Positions 37,255-49,313 of a stretch of DNA of 64,000 nt are shown one piece after another (position 1 is the first letter of the stretch; each line of letters opens with the position of its first letter). This DNA is from Elymus sibiricus. Its lineage: Eukaryota > Streptophyta > Magnoliopsida > Poales > Poaceae. Both the position numbers and the translations under genes were made by a program. A model generated the notes under the pieces. The model had not been told where the DNA came from, searched no databases, and worked only from the letters and a program-made list of their open reading frames with translations. The stretch is from NCBI GenBank assembly GCA_039707655.1, contig CM077671.1, positions 368,182,720 through 368,246,719 of the forward strand. The letters are read 5' to 3'.

Positions 37255-38091
37255 TTAAAACCTCCCAAGTGCATCTCGGTGGAACCAACCCCAAAATCTC
37301 GGTCTCACCGAATGCCTAGGGTTGATCTGGTTTTCAATCTCGGTACTACTGATTTCATATTCTCGGTTACACCGAGTTTCCCTGTCAGCTGACAGTTGTG
37401 GAACTCGGTGACACCAAAAATTTAAATTCGGTATCACCAACAGTGAAGGGTATATAGTCTGTGGTCCCGACGGTTCGAAATTTCAATCTTCAAATCGTCG
37501 CGCCTCAAACCCTAAGCTGCCGCAGAAGGACCCCCTGGTCATCGCCTTGCCTTCCCGAGCCTCTCCGCCGCTGGGAATCCTCGCCGTCGACGGGCATCTT
37601 CGCCGCCGTCGCCGCCGTAGCGGATCCGTCACCGAGCTAGGGTACGGATTCGATCTTTGTTGCGCTCCCCGTCTGAATCTTGCGCAATAAAGTTATTTTT
37701 CTCTATAAGCCACAGTTTGCTCATCGTTCTATCCACGAGAAAACTCCATAGATTAGCGAACCATCGATTTTCTAGGGTTTGCCTTCCGCCCGATGGAACT
37801 CGGTAGAACCGAAGTGAACAAATCGGTCTCACCGATTTGTCTGTCTGTGTTGCTGAGAACTGTCTCGGTGAAACCGAGTACTTCTTTTCGGTCCCATCGA
37901 AAAGAGTGCCAAGTTTCTGTTAATGAGATAGTCAGTCTCGGTGGCACCGACAATTTTACTTTGGCTGTACCGATTTGCATGTGACAGAATGCAAAACTTT
38001 GAAAATCTTGTGTTCAATTTTTCAAAAACCAGCCACATTTTGTGATGACTTATCCTTTTCTGCTCCTGTATACTCTATTCACAGGGTCAGT
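37255..38091 (+). promoter_or_regulatory. Internal promoter-like region with palindromes, TATA and a 5' leader intron
   Basis: The array CATCTCGGTGGAACC, TCGGTCTCACCGAA, TCGGTTACACCGAG, ACTCGGTGACACC and TTCGGTATCACC precedes TATATAG at 37451-37457. A leader-like C-rich stretch follows (37500-37620). A donor-like G|GTACGG near 37640 and an acceptor TTCACAG at 38077-38083 would remove about 440 bases. That intron holds a second cluster (ACTCGGTAGAACCGAA, ATCGGTCTCACCGATT, CTCGGTGAAACCGAG, CTCGGTGGCACCGA). The ATG follows at 38092. Splicing is inferred from the sites only. Confidence 0.5.
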
Positions 38092-39337
38092 ATGTCAAGT
38101 GCTGAGGACAGTGAGAACAACTTCAGAGAGAAGAGTGTTGAATTGGATTCTGGCACTAGTCCTGAATCTAGTTCATCTTCAGATCCAGGCACCCCCAGCT
38201 CTCATGGGTTGCCCAAGGCTTCTACAAGGGCCAGGAAGAAGATGAATTTAGATGAGGAGGATTCAGACTTCGTTCCAAAAGAGATTCTTGCTAAGAAGCA
38301 AGAAAAGACTGCCAAGAAAGCTGCAAATGAAGCGACCTCTTCAAGGAGAGCTGTCAGGAAAGAGTATGCTAGCTCTGAGGCTATGAGAGAACCTGAAGGT
38401 GCTAGGACAATGATGGCTCTTCACCTTGAGTCACCCCCTAAGAAGTCTATACCTAAGAAGGCAGGGGAGAAGAAGGGTGCTAGGAAGAGGATAGTCTATG
38501 TCACTGGCAGGCAGACCTCCATGTTTGAGGACCCTGAAGAGGCTGCTGCTGCTACTGAGGAGGAGGAAGAACATGTTGAGAAAGCCCCTCCCAAGAAGAA
38601 AAAGAAGCTTATGGCTGATGCTATGCCAAAGACTGGCACATCCAAGAGCACTAAATCTGCACCCAAGAAGCCTGCTGCTGAGAAGCCCAAGAGATTGTCC
38701 AGGCAAGTTCTAGCATCTGAGAAGAACAAAGGAACTGCCTCTAGAGTTGAGGATGAAGATGCTATGTCTGCCCTAATGAAGCTTAGGCCACACCTTCCAG
38801 TACATAATGCCAGCTACCCACTTGCTGAGGATATGAAGAAGAGGAAGGACTCTGGCTTGAGGGCATGGAGAGCTGCTGATCCATATGCCCAAAGGAAGAA
38901 GACAGCTGTGGACTACAGATTCTTCACCAGAGAGCAACAGGATTTCTATGAAACTGTGCTGTTTGACAAGAGTCCAGCTGTGAGCGATATGCGGTATGTG
39001 GACTTGGAATTCATCAAGGAGAATGAGGACTATTTTCCAAATGTCCAAGATAATTTCCACTGTATTGGTTTGGATGAGTTTGTTGGCAAAGAGTTCACTG
39101 CTTGGAATGATGAGATGATCATGCAATTCTACTCCACTGGACATTTCTATGGAGATGGTAGGATTGTATGGATGACTGAAGGTGCAAGGTATGAGTCTAC
39201 TGTTGAGGAGTGGGCTGAAATCTTAGGAGTCCCAGAGGTACAGAATGGTGACCTGGATGTCTACTCAGAATCCAAGGCAAACCACAATGTTATGGCCAAC
39301 ATGTACAATGAGGTTCCTGCTGCTAATGTGAAGTCTC
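38092..39337 (+). CDS. 708-codon ORF of the pol-less Copia element, 5' part (continues at 47954)
   Basis: It starts MSSAEDSENNFREKSVELDS. An acidic Ser-rich head is followed by a Lys-rich middle (KAPPKKKKKL is a nuclear localisation candidate) and a folded part: KTAVDYRFFTREQQDFYETV, DNFHCIGLDEFVGKEFTAWN, IMQFYSTGHFYGDGRIVWMT and YESTVEEWAEILGVPE. The folded part resembles the 'putative plant transposon protein' family (PF20167). At 39337 the Angela-like element interrupts. Joining 39337 to 47954, with one GTCTC copy, keeps the frame (NVKS then HMVGSIYFLQ) and gives 2127 bases, 708 residues and a stop, with no lesion. The insertion is therefore recent relative to ORF decay. It is unlike any retroelement enzyme and may be a captured or accessory protein. 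The insert adds a stop soon after entry (AN...CPRGN*). Confidence 0.7.
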
Positions 39338-41064
39338 TGTTGGAAATATGCCCTAGAGGCAATTAATAAAGTGTTTATTATCATATTTATCCGTTCATGA
39401 TAATGGTTTATTATTCATGCTAGAATTGTATTGACCGGAAACTTAATACATGTGTGGATAATAGAAAAATACTGAGTCCCTAGTAAGCCTCTACTAGACT
39501 AGCTCGTTGATCAAAAGATGGTCATGATTTCCTGACCATGGACATGAGTTGTCATTTGATAACGGGATCACATCATTAGGAGAATGATGTGATGGACTTG
39601 ACCCAACCGTTAGCATAGCAAATGATCGTTCAGTTTATTGCTATTGCTTTCACTATGTCAAATACACGTTCCTCTGACCATGAGATCATGCAACTCCCGG
39701 ATACCGTAGGAATACTTTGGGTGTATCAAACGTCACAACGTAACTGGGTGATTATAAAGGTGCACTACAGGTATCTCCGAAAGTGTTTGTTGAGTTGGCA
39801 TGGATCGAGATTGGGATTTGTCACTCCGACTATCGGAGAGGTATCTCTGGGCCCTCTCGGTAATACAGCATCACAGAAGCCTTGCAAGCACCGTGACTAA
39901 AGAGTTAGTTGCAAGATGATGTATTATGGAACGAGTAAAGAGACTTGCCGGTAACGAGATTGAACTAGGTATTGGATACCGACGATCGAATCTCGGGCAA
40001 GTAACATACCGCCGGACAAAGGGAACAACGTATGTTGTCATATGAGGTTCGACCGATAAAGATCTTCGTGGAATATGTAGGAACCAATATGAGCATCCAG
40101 GTTCCGCTGTTGGTTATTGACCGGAGAGCCGTCTCGGTCATGTCTACATCATTCCCGAACCCGTAGGGTCCGCACGCTTAAGGTTCGATGACAATTTAGT
40201 ATTATATGAGTTATGTGATTGGTGACCGAAGTTTGTTCGGAGTTCTAGATGAGATCACAGACATGACGAGGAGTCTCGAAATGGTCGAGAGGTAAAGATT
40301 CATATATTGGAAGGCTATATTCGGACGTCGGAAAGGTTCCGAGTGATTCGGGTATTTTTCGGAGTACCGGGGAGTTACGGGAATTCACCGGGAGAAGTAA
40401 TGGGCCTTATTGGGCCATACGGGAAAAGGAGAGGCAGGCCACATGAGGAGGCACGCGCCCCCCCTTGCCCAAACCGAATTGGACTAGGGGAGGGGGCGCA
40501 GCCCCCTTTTTCCTTTCCCTCTCCCTTCCCCCTTTCCTACTCCGTATGGGAGGTGGAATCCTACTAGGACTAAGGAGTCCAAGTAGGACTCCCCACACTT
40601 GGCGCACCCCTAGGGGTCCGGCCTCCTCCCTCTCATCCTTTATATACGGGGGCAAGGGGGCACCCCAAAGAACACAATTCATTGTTAGCCGTGTGCGGCG
40701 CCCCCCCTACACCGTTTACACCCTCGGTCATATTTTCGGAGAGCTTAGGCGAAACCCTGCCGAGATTACTTCACCGTCACCGTCGCCACGCCGTCGTGCT
40801 GACGGAACTCATCTACTTCCTCGACGTCTTGCTGGATCAAGAAGGCGAGGAACGTCACCGAGCTGCACGTGTGTACGTTCGGTACTCGATCGGTGGAGCT
40901 CGAAGGATTGTTCGACTACATCAACCGCGTTGTAAGACGCTTCCGCTAAACGGTCTACGAGGGTACGTAGACACACTCTCCCCTCTCGTAGCGACGCATC
41001 TCCATGGATAGATCTTGTGTGAGCGTAGGAATTTTTTTTTAAATTCATGCTCCGTTACCCAACA
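39338..41064 (+). repeat. 5' LTR of the Angela-like element (1727 bp)
   Basis: It ends TTACCCAACA and is followed at 41066 by TGGCATCCGAGCCAGG, a diverged tRNA-Met primer site. TATA box near 40641-40646. The internal ORFs at 39622-39900 and 40307-40567 are not genes. Confidence 0.93.
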
Positions 41065-42361
41065 GTGGCATCCGAGCCAGGTCTATGCGTAGATGTGTTT
41101 TGCACGAGTAGAACACAAGTGAGTTGTGGGCGTGGGTGTATACATATTGCTTGCCGTTACTAGTTGTTACTTGATTCGGCGGTATTGTGAGATGAAGCGG
41201 CCCGGACCGGCATTACGCGTACGCTTACGCGAGACAGGTTTCACCGCTAAGTGCACTCGTTGCATAAAGGTGACTGGCGGGTGTCTGTCTATCTCACTTT
41301 AGTTGAATCGGTTTCAATGAAGAGGGTTCTTTTAGAAGATCAAAAAGAAATCACTACATCACGTTGTGGTTTTGCGTAGGTAAGAACGATTCTTGCAAAC
41401 CCGTAGCAGCCACGTAAAACTTGCAACAACAAAGTAGAGGACGTCTAACTTGTTTTTGCAGGGTATGCTGGTGATGTGATATGGTCAAGACATGATGTGA
41501 TATAAGTTGTTGTATGAGATGATCATGTTTTGTAAGTTATTAGGCAACCGGCAGGAGCCTTATGGTTGTCTCTTTATTGTATGCAATGCCAACGCTATGT
41601 AATTGCTTTTCTTTACCGCTATGAGTTAGAAGTAGTAGTAGTAGCAATAGCCAGCGAGACGACCACGACGCTGCGATGGAGATCAAGGTGTCATGACGCT
41701 ACGATGGAGATCAAGGTGTCAACCCGGTGACGATGGAGATCATGACGGTGCTTTGCTGATGGAGATCAAAAGCACAAGACGATGATGGCCATATCATGTC
41801 ACATATATTGAATTGCATGTGATGTTAATCCTTTTATGCATCTTATCTTGCTTAGGACGACGGTAGCATTATAAGATGATCCCTTCACTAAATTTTAAGA
41901 TAAGTGTTCTCCCCTAGTATGCACCGTTGCGAAGGTTCGACGCTTCTAAGCACCACGTGATGATCGGGTGTGATGGATTCTTTCGTTCGCATACAACGGG
42001 TGTAAGCTAGTTTTACACACGCAGAATACTTGGGTTAAACTTGACGAGCCTAGCATGTACAGACATGGCCTCGGAACACAAGAGACCGAAAGGTCGAACA
42101 TGAGTCATATAGTAGATATGATCAACATGAAAGATGTTCACCATTGATAACTAATCCACCTCACGTGATGATCGGACGTGGTTTAGTTGATGTGGATCAT
42201 GTTACACTTAGACAACTTGAGGGATGTTAATCTAAGTGGGAGTTCTTAAGTAATTTGATTAATTGAACTTCAATTGTCATGAACATAGTCTTACTTGTCT
42301 TTGCAAATTTATGTTGTAGATCAATAGACCGCGCTGTAGTTCCCCTGTTTTTATTATGTTC
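41065..42361 (+). other. Leader of the Angela-like element
   Basis: Primer site at 41066-41081, then 1.3 kb untranslated leader. GACGATGGAGATCA-type strings repeat at about 41670-41770. No gene. Confidence 0.7.
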
Positions 42362-43120
42362 CTAGAGAAAACGAAGTTGAAAGTTGATGGAAGCAACTAT
42401 GCGGACTAGGTCCGTGATCTGAGAATTGTCCTCACTGCTGCACAGAAGGCTTATGTCCTTAATGCACTGCTCAGTGAAATACCCCTACGGCTTCGTCTGA
42501 GGACGTTATGAACGTCTGGCAGACAAGAAAAGATGACTACTCGATAGTTCAGTGCGCCATACTTTACAGCTTAGAACCGGAGCTCCAAATATGTTTTGAG
42601 CAACACGGAGCATATGAGATGTTCCAAGAGCTGAAAATTTGTTTTTCAAGCTCACACCCGGGTCAAGAGGTATGACACCTTCGACAAGTTCTATAGCTAC
42701 AAGATGGAGGAGAACAGCTCCGTTAGTGAGCATGTACTCAGAATGTCTGAGTACTTCAATCACTTGAATTAAGTGGGAGTTAGACTTCCAAATAAAGTGG
42801 TGATTGATAGAGCTCTCTAGTCACTATCACTAAGCTACTGGATCTTCGTGATGAACTATAAACATGCAAGGGATAGAATATCCTTAAGCTATTTGCGATG
42901 CTACAATCTGCGGATGTAGAAATCAAAAAAAAAGGGGAGCATCAAGTGTTGATCGTTAATAAGACCACTAGTTTCAAGAAGGGCAAGGGAAAGAAAAGGG
43001 AACTTCAAGAAGAACGGTAAAACAGGTGCCGCTCATGCGAAGAAACCCAAGGCGGAACCAAACCCGAGACTTAGTGCTCCTATTGCAAAGGGAAATGTCA
43101 CAGGGAGCGGAACTTCCCCA
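42362..43120 (+). pseudogene. Decayed Copia Gag
   Basis: Translating past lesions gives FLEKTKLKVDGSNYAD*VRD, DVMNVWQTRKDDYSIVQCAI and SYKMEENSSVSEHVLRMSEY, typical of BARE/Angela gag. Stops and a frameshift near 42645 kill it. In the zinc knuckle at 43075-43119 (CSYCKGKCHRERNFP) the fourth ligand Cys is now Phe. Confidence 0.75.
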
Positions 43121-43536
43121 AAGTAACTGGCATATAATAAGACTGGCAATGTCAACAAAGATATTTGATATACATGTTATTGATATGTACCTTACTATTA
43201 CTCGTAGGAGCACCTGGGTATTTGATACTTGTTCAGTTGCTTACAACTTGAAACATGGAGCTTCGGAATAAACGAGGGCTAGCTAAGAACGAGGTGACGA
43301 TGTGCATTGGAAGTGTCTCCAAGGTTGATATGATCACCATCGCCACGCTCTTTCTACCTTCAGGGTTAGTGATGAACCTAAATAATTGTTATTTGGTGCT
43401 TGCGTTAAGCATGAACATTATATCTGATAGTGTTTATTGCAAGACGATTATTCAATTTCAGAGAATAATTGTTATTCTATTTATTTGGATAATATCATTG
43501 ATGATCATGCACTTAAAATGAAAGGTTTATTGAATC

Positions 43537-44491
43537 TTGATCGTAGTAATACATATGTTCATAACACGAATGCCAAAAGATAATGATAGTACCACATATT
43601 TGTGGCACAGCCGCTTAGGTCATATCAGTGTTAAACGCATGAAGAAACTCCATGCAGATGGACTTTTGGAATCAATTGATTATGAATCATTTGAGACATG
43701 CGAACCATGCCTCATGGGCAAGATGACTAAGACTCCGTTCTCCGGAACAATGGAGCGAGCAACAGACTTATTGGAAATAATACATACCGATGTATGCGGT
43801 CCGATGAGTGTTGAGGCGCGCGGTGGATTTCGTTATGTTCTCACGTTCACAGATGATTTGAGTAGATATGGCTATGTCTACTGGATGAAGCGTAAGTCTG
43901 AAACATTTGAAAAGTTCAAAGAATTTCAGAGTGAAGTAGAGAATTATTGTAACAAGAAAATAAAGTTCTTACGATTTGATCGAAGAAAAGAATATTTGAG
44001 TTACAAGTTTGGCATATACTTAAGACAATGTGAAACTATTTCACAATTCACGCCACCAGGAACACCACAGCGTAATGGTGTGTCCGAACGTCGTAATCGT
44101 ACTCTATTGGATATGGTGCGTTCTATGATGTCTCTTACCGATTTGCCACTTTGGGGTTATGCATTAGAGACAGCTGCATTCACTTTAAACAGGGCACCAT
44201 CTAAATCCGTTGAGACGACACCGTATGAACTGTGGTTTGGCAAGAAACCTAAGCTGTCGTTTCTGAAAGTTTGGGGCTGCGATGCTCATGTCAAAAAGGC
44301 TTCAGCCTGATAAGCTCGAACCCAAAGCGGATAAGTGCGTCTTCATAGGATACCCAAAAGAGACTGTTGGGTACGCCTTCTACCACAGATCCGAAGGCAA
44401 AGCTTTCATTGCTAAGAATGGATCCTTTCTAGAGAAGGAGTTTTCTCTCGAAAGAAGTGAGTGGGAGGAAAGTAGAAACTTGATGAGGTAA
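43537..44491 (+). pseudogene. Copia GAG-pre-integrase and integrase
   Basis: The zinc-binding domain is TYLWHSRLGHISVKRMKKLH with CEPCLMGK. The catalytic core is IIHTDVCGPMSVEARGGFRY (first Asp), KFLRFDRRKEYLSYKFGIY (second Asp; usually SDRGGEY) and RNGVSERRNRTLLDMVRSMM (Glu). It would insert the element's cDNA. A frameshift near 44290 moves the end (PDKLEPKADKCVFIGYPKET) to another frame. Protease sequence before it (43140-43536) is only patchy. Confidence 0.85.
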
Positions 44492-44535
44492 TTGTACCTC
44501 CTCTGGATAGTAGTACGCCACAGAAAGAAATTTTT

Positions 44536-45298
44536 GTGACACCGACACAGACCAGAGAAGAAGTTAATGATGATGATCATGAAACTTTGGATCAAGTTGT
44601 TACTGAACTTCGAAGGTCAACCAGGACACGTTCCGCACCGGAGTGGTACAGAAATCCAGTCTTGGAGGTCATGTTGCTAGACAACGATGAACCTTCGAAC
44701 TATGAAGAAGCGATGGCAAGCCCGGATTCTGAGAAATGGCTTGAAGCCATGAAATCCGAGATAGGATCCATGTATGAGAACAAAGTATGGACTTTGGTAG
44801 ACTTGCCCGATGAACGGCGAGCTATTGAAAATAAATGGATCTTTAAGAAGAAGACGGACGCTGATGGTAATGTCACCGTCTATAAAGCTCGACTTGTTGC
44901 TAAAGGTTATCACCAAGTTCAAGGAGTTGACTACGATGAGACTTTCTCACCCGTAGCGATGCTAAAGTCTGTCAAAATTATGTTAGCAATTGCCGCATTT
45001 TATGATTATGAAATCTGGCAAATGGACGTCAAAACGGCATTCCTTAATGGTTTCCTTAAGGAAGAATTGTATATGATGCAACCGGAAGGTTTTGTCGATC
45101 CTAAAGGTGCTAACAAAGTATGCAAAGCTCCGGCGATCCATCTATGGACTGGTGCAAGCATCTCGGAGCTGGAATACTCGCTTTGATGAAGTGATCAAAG
45201 CGTTTGGGTTTATGCAAGTTTATGGAGAAACTTGTATTTACAACAAAGTGAGTGGGAGCTCTATAACATTTCTAATAAGTATATGTGATTGGAAATGA
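44536..45298 (+). pseudogene. Copia reverse transcriptase, N-terminal half
   Basis: RVT_2-type: YEEAMASPDSEKWLEAMKSE, NKWIFKKKTDADGNVTVYKA, VDYDETFSPVAMLKSVKIML and YEIWQMDVKTAFLNGFLKEE, where QMDVKTAFLNG is the first catalytic motif. A frameshift near 45120 is followed by SIYGLVQASRSWNTRFDEVI in another frame. The YVDD box that should follow is missing. Confidence 0.85.
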
Positions 45299-46197
45299 TG
45301 TAGAATTTCTGGAAAGCATAAAGAATTAATTGAAAGGAGTTTTTGTATAAAAACCTGTTTTTGAGTTATCCACAGTTTGGGCATCGAGATCTATAGAGAT
45401 AGATCAAGACACCTAATAAAAGATTTTCACACACCTTGATGAGATTTTGAAGAAGTTCAAAATGGATCAAGTCAAAAGAAATAAGTTCTTGGCTAGTGTG
45501 AAGTGGAGTAAGACTTGAAGATCTAGGTAAAGGTTGTTTACATGTTAGGCATCAAAATCTATAGAGATAGATTGAGACGCCTCATATGACTTTCACAAAA
45601 CATATACCTTGACAAGATTTTGAAGAAGTTCAAAATGGATCAGTCAAAGAAGGAGTTCTTGACTGTGGTGAAAGGTGTGAAGTTGAGTAAGACTCAAATC
45701 TCGACCATCGCAAAATAAATAGAATGGATGAAGATTATCCTCTATGCCTCGGCCATAGGTTCTATAAAGTATGCCAAGCTGTGTGCCTTGCCATGTGTCT
45801 GGCAAAAGAGGTACCAAAGTGATCTAGGAGTAGATCACTGGACAGCGGCCAAATTATCCTTAAGATGACTAAGGAAGAATTTCTCGGGAATAGAGATGAT
45901 AAAGAGTTCGTCGTAAGGGGTTACGTCGATGCAAGCTTTAAACATTGATCCGAAAGACTATGAGTCTCAGACCAGATAAGTATCGTGGGGAATTTTTTTG
46001 GAGTAGCTCCAAACAGAGTGTGGTAGCAGCATCTACATATAACATAGAGAATTGCCAAGAACACACGGATCTGAATATTGCAGACCCGTTGACTAAAACC
46101 TCTCTCACAAGAAAAACATGATCAGCCCTAGAACTGATTGGATGTTAATTACATGGAGATGTAAACTAGATTATTGACTCTAGTACAAGTGGGAGAC
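45299..46197 (+). pseudogene. Scrambled RT C-terminus and RNase H remnant
   Basis: Only fragments. GATTTTGAAGAAGTTCAAAA with its surroundings (CTATAGAGATAGAT upstream) occurs twice, near 45380-45480 and 45560-45660, a local duplication of about 180 bases. Near 46020-46130 ends typical of Copia RNase H are seen out of frame (GTAGCAGCATCTACATATAA). The polypurine tract is AAGTGGGAGAC before the LTR. Confidence 0.6.
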
Positions 46198-47948
46198 TAT
46201 TGGAAATATGCCCTAGAGGCAATTAATAAAGTGTTTATTATCATATTTCTCCGTTCATGATAATGGTTTATTATTCATGCTAGAATTGTATTGACCGGAA
46301 ACTTAATACATGTGTGGATAATAGACAAATAATGAGTCCCTAGTAAGCCTCTACTAGACTAGCTCGTTGATCAAAAGATGGTCAAGATTTCCTGACCATG
46401 GACATGAGTTGTCATTTGATAACGGGATCACATCATTAGGAGAATGATGTGATGGACTTGACCCAACCGTTAGCATAGCTAATGATCGTTCAGTTTATTG
46501 CTATTGCTTTCACTATGTCAAATACACGTTCCTCTGACCATGAGATCATGCAACTCCCGGATACCGTAGGAATACTTTGGGTGTATCAAACATCACAACG
46601 TAACTGGGTGATTATAAAGGTGCACTACAGGTATCTCCGAAAGTGTTTGTTGAGTTGGCATGGATCGAGATTTGGATTTGTCACTCCGACTATCGGAGAG
46701 GTATCTCTGGGCCCTCTCGGTAATACAGCATCACAGAAGCCTTGCAAGCACCGTGACTAAAGAGTTAGTTGCAAGATGATGTATTACGGAACGAGTAAAG
46801 AGACTTGCCGGTAAAGAGATTGAACTAGGTATTGGATACCGACGATCGAATCTCGGGCAAGTAACATACCGCCGGACAAAGGGAACAACGTATGTTGTCA
46901 TATGAGGTTCGACCGATAAAGATCTTCGTGGAATATGTAGGAACCAATATGAGCATCCAGGTTCCGCTGTTGGTTATTGACCGGAGAGCCGTCTCGGTCA
47001 TGTCTACATCATTCCCGAACCCGTAGGGTCCGGACGCTTAAGGTTCGATGACGATTTAGTATTATATGAGTTATGTGATTGGTGACCGAAGTTTGTTCGG
47101 AGTCCCGGATGAGATCACGGACATGACGAGGAGTCTCGAAATGGTCGAGAGGTAAAGATTCATATATTGGAAGGCTATATTCGGACGTCGGAAAGGTTCC
47201 TAGTGATTCGGGTATTTTTCGGAGTACCGGGGAGTTACGGGAATTCACCGGGAGAAGTAATGGGCCTTATTGGGCCATACGGGAAAAGGAGAGGCAGGCC
47301 ACGTGAGGAGGCGCGCGCCCCCCCTTGCCCAAACCGAATTGGACTAGGGGAGGGGGCGCAGCCCCCTTTTTCCTTTCCCTCTCCCTTCCCCCTTTCCTAC
47401 TCCGTATGGGAGGTGGAATCCTACTAGGACTAAGGAGTCCTAGTAGGACTCCCACACTTGGCGCACCCCTAGGGGGCCGGCCTCCTCCCTCTCATCCTTT
47501 ATATACGGGGGCAAGGGGGCACCCCAAAGAACACAATTCATTGTTAGCCGTGTGCGGCGCCCCCCCCCCCCCCTCCACCGTTTACACCCTCGGTCATATT
47601 TTCGGAGAGCTTAGGCGAAGCCCTGCCGAGATTACTTCACCGTCACCGTCGCCACGCCGTCGTGCTGATGGAACTCATCTACTTCCTCGATGTCTTGCTG
47701 GATGAAGAAGGCGAGGAACGTCACCGAGCTGCACGTGTGTAGAACTCGGAGGTGCCGTACGTTCGGTACTCGATCGGTGGAGCTCGAAGGATTGTTCGAC
47801 TACATCAACCGTGTTGTGAGACGCTTCCGCTAAACGGTCTACGAGGGTACGTAGACACACTCTCCCCTCTCGTAGCGATGCATCTCCATGGATAGACCTT
47901 GTGTGAGCGTAGGAGTTTTTTTTGAAATTCATGCTCCGTTACCCAACA
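46198..47948 (+). repeat. 3' LTR of the Angela-like element (1751 bp)
   Basis: It starts TATTGGAAATATG; the second base of the terminal TG has mutated to A. It has a C run at about 47560-47574 longer than in the 5' LTR and 18 extra bases near 47740. Confidence 0.93.
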
Positions 47949-47953
47949 GTCTC

Positions 47954-48834
47954 ACATGGTAGGATCTATCTACTTTCTTCAGGCTGGCCTCCGCACCATG
48001 AACACCATTCTGAGGCATACCTTGATGCCCAAGTCAGGAGATGACAAGATGATCCGAGGCTACTCCATTAACATGTTGATCCACCTCGACAGACACACCA
48101 GGATCAGAGTCATGGACTTGATTGTTGAGACAATCAAGAGGGTTGCTGCTGATCAGAAGCGCTTTTGCTGTTATGCACCCTACATCCAGATGCTCATCAA
48201 CTCAAAGTTGGAGAAGCACATATTTGCTCTAGATCGTCCCAACTTGCCCCTACAGCCAGATCTCGAGGACAACGTTGTGGTGATGAACCCAGATCATCCC
48301 ACTTCAGCTGCAGCTCAGGCAGAGGCAGAGGCAGCTAGAGCCACTAGTGCTCAGGTTCCTAGATCCAGCAACGAGCAAATGGATCGTTTGATCTCATCAG
48401 TTCAGGTCATGAAGAAGGACATTAAGGGGATTCTGGACAACCAGAACAGTCTTGTGAGGATCTTCGAGAACAGGATCAAGACCCTTAATGATAAGGTGGA
48501 TGGGCTGACTAGAACAGTAAATGAGCTCAAGAAGGAAGTTGACTCAGTGCCTCTTCCTCAGACTTCTTCTGATGATGATTATGATGAGGATGGTTCTCCT
48601 CTCAGGCCAGGCACACAGTTTACCACTCAGGCCAGATCAGCCACGGGGCCAGCTCCAGACTTGAGGCCCTCTTCATCAGCTCCTGCTACTGTCACCTCAG
48701 CTCCTGCTCCATCAGTTTCAGTTCCTCCAGTTGCCACACCAACTCCATCCACGACATCTGCAGAGATCTTCGCCGACGCTGTTCTCTCGACTCCTTCATC
48801 AACAACCGGAGGAGATCAGCCCAATAATGCTTAG
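47954..48834 (+). CDS. 708-codon ORF, 3' part
   Basis: It continues from 39337. GSIYFLQAGLRTMNTILRHT and INMLIHLDRHTRIRVMDLIV complete the folded region. LINSKLEKHIFALDRPNLPL is followed by an Ala/Glu-rich linker and a likely coiled coil (MDRLISSVQVMKKDIKGILD, then KTLNDKVDGLTRTVNELKKE). A Ser/Pro/Thr-rich tail ends GGDQPNNA* at 48832-48834. In the present arrangement this piece has no start of its own except internal Mets. Confidence 0.7.
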
Positions 48835-49313
48835 ATATATGCCTTTGAACTTTTTGGTAACTTGTTGCCAAAGGGGGAGAAGTGTATATAGATCTTTAGG
48901 CTTCGAGTGAGAGAGCGTTTGGTGTTTATTGCTTTTTCAAAACATTTGATCTTTTGGTTGCTTGTGATACATGTTTGTGGTGTTTGATCATACGCGTTAT
49001 GTGTGATGCTACTATTTCCTATCATCTTAATGCTTATGAGATGATCATTCACCTTTGCTTGATTGTGTTGTGCTATGATGTTCATTCTAATTACTCTCGC
49101 ACACCACCAAGATGTATGTGACATGGAAGAAGTGCCCCATGTACCTAATCGATTGTGCATTTGCATTCAAACGCAAATTTAAAATAATGCACAAATTTAG
49201 GGGGAGCTCTTTCTTATCACATACTTCTCAAAGCGACGATTATATTCATTGATTATATCATATGTCGAAGCTTTGATCTATATGTTGTCATCAATTACCA
49301 AAAAGGGGGAGAT
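48835..49313 (+). other. 3' untranslated region and polypurine tract of the pol-less Copia-type element
   Basis: No ORF. It ends in AAAAAGGGGGAGAT immediately before the 3' LTR; similar GGGGGAGAAG and GGGGGAGCTC strings occur at about 48873 and 49200. Confidence 0.7.

Larger units (their letters stand above)
39338..47948 (+). mobile_element. Angela/WIS/BARE1-type Copia LTR retrotransposon
   Basis: LTRs at 39338-41064 and 46198-47948; TSD GTCTC perfect (39333-39337, 47949-47953). The LTR opens TGTTGGAAATATGCCCTAGA, the well-known signature of this Triticeae group. Gag, integrase and RT are in Copia order (integrase before RT), all broken. By eye the LTRs differ at about 35 positions (about 2%) plus an 18-base indel, giving a fairly recent insertion. 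This is the innermost element. Confidence 0.95.

Noticed and set aside
37255..37980. A decayed solo LTR of the same Copia family
   Set aside because: It shares the short palindromes but not the LTR ends or the rest of the LTR sequence, and the surrounding order fits a promoter and leader better. Not fully excluded.
39622..40935. Small ORFs (39622-39900, 40307-40567, 40465-40935) and their copies in 46482-47705
   Set aside because: All lie inside Angela-like LTRs, appear in both LTR copies and match no family.
47560..47574. Long C run in the 3' Angela-like LTR as a functional element
   Set aside because: Homopolymer slippage or an assembly artefact is a sufficient explanation; the 5' LTR has a shorter run.
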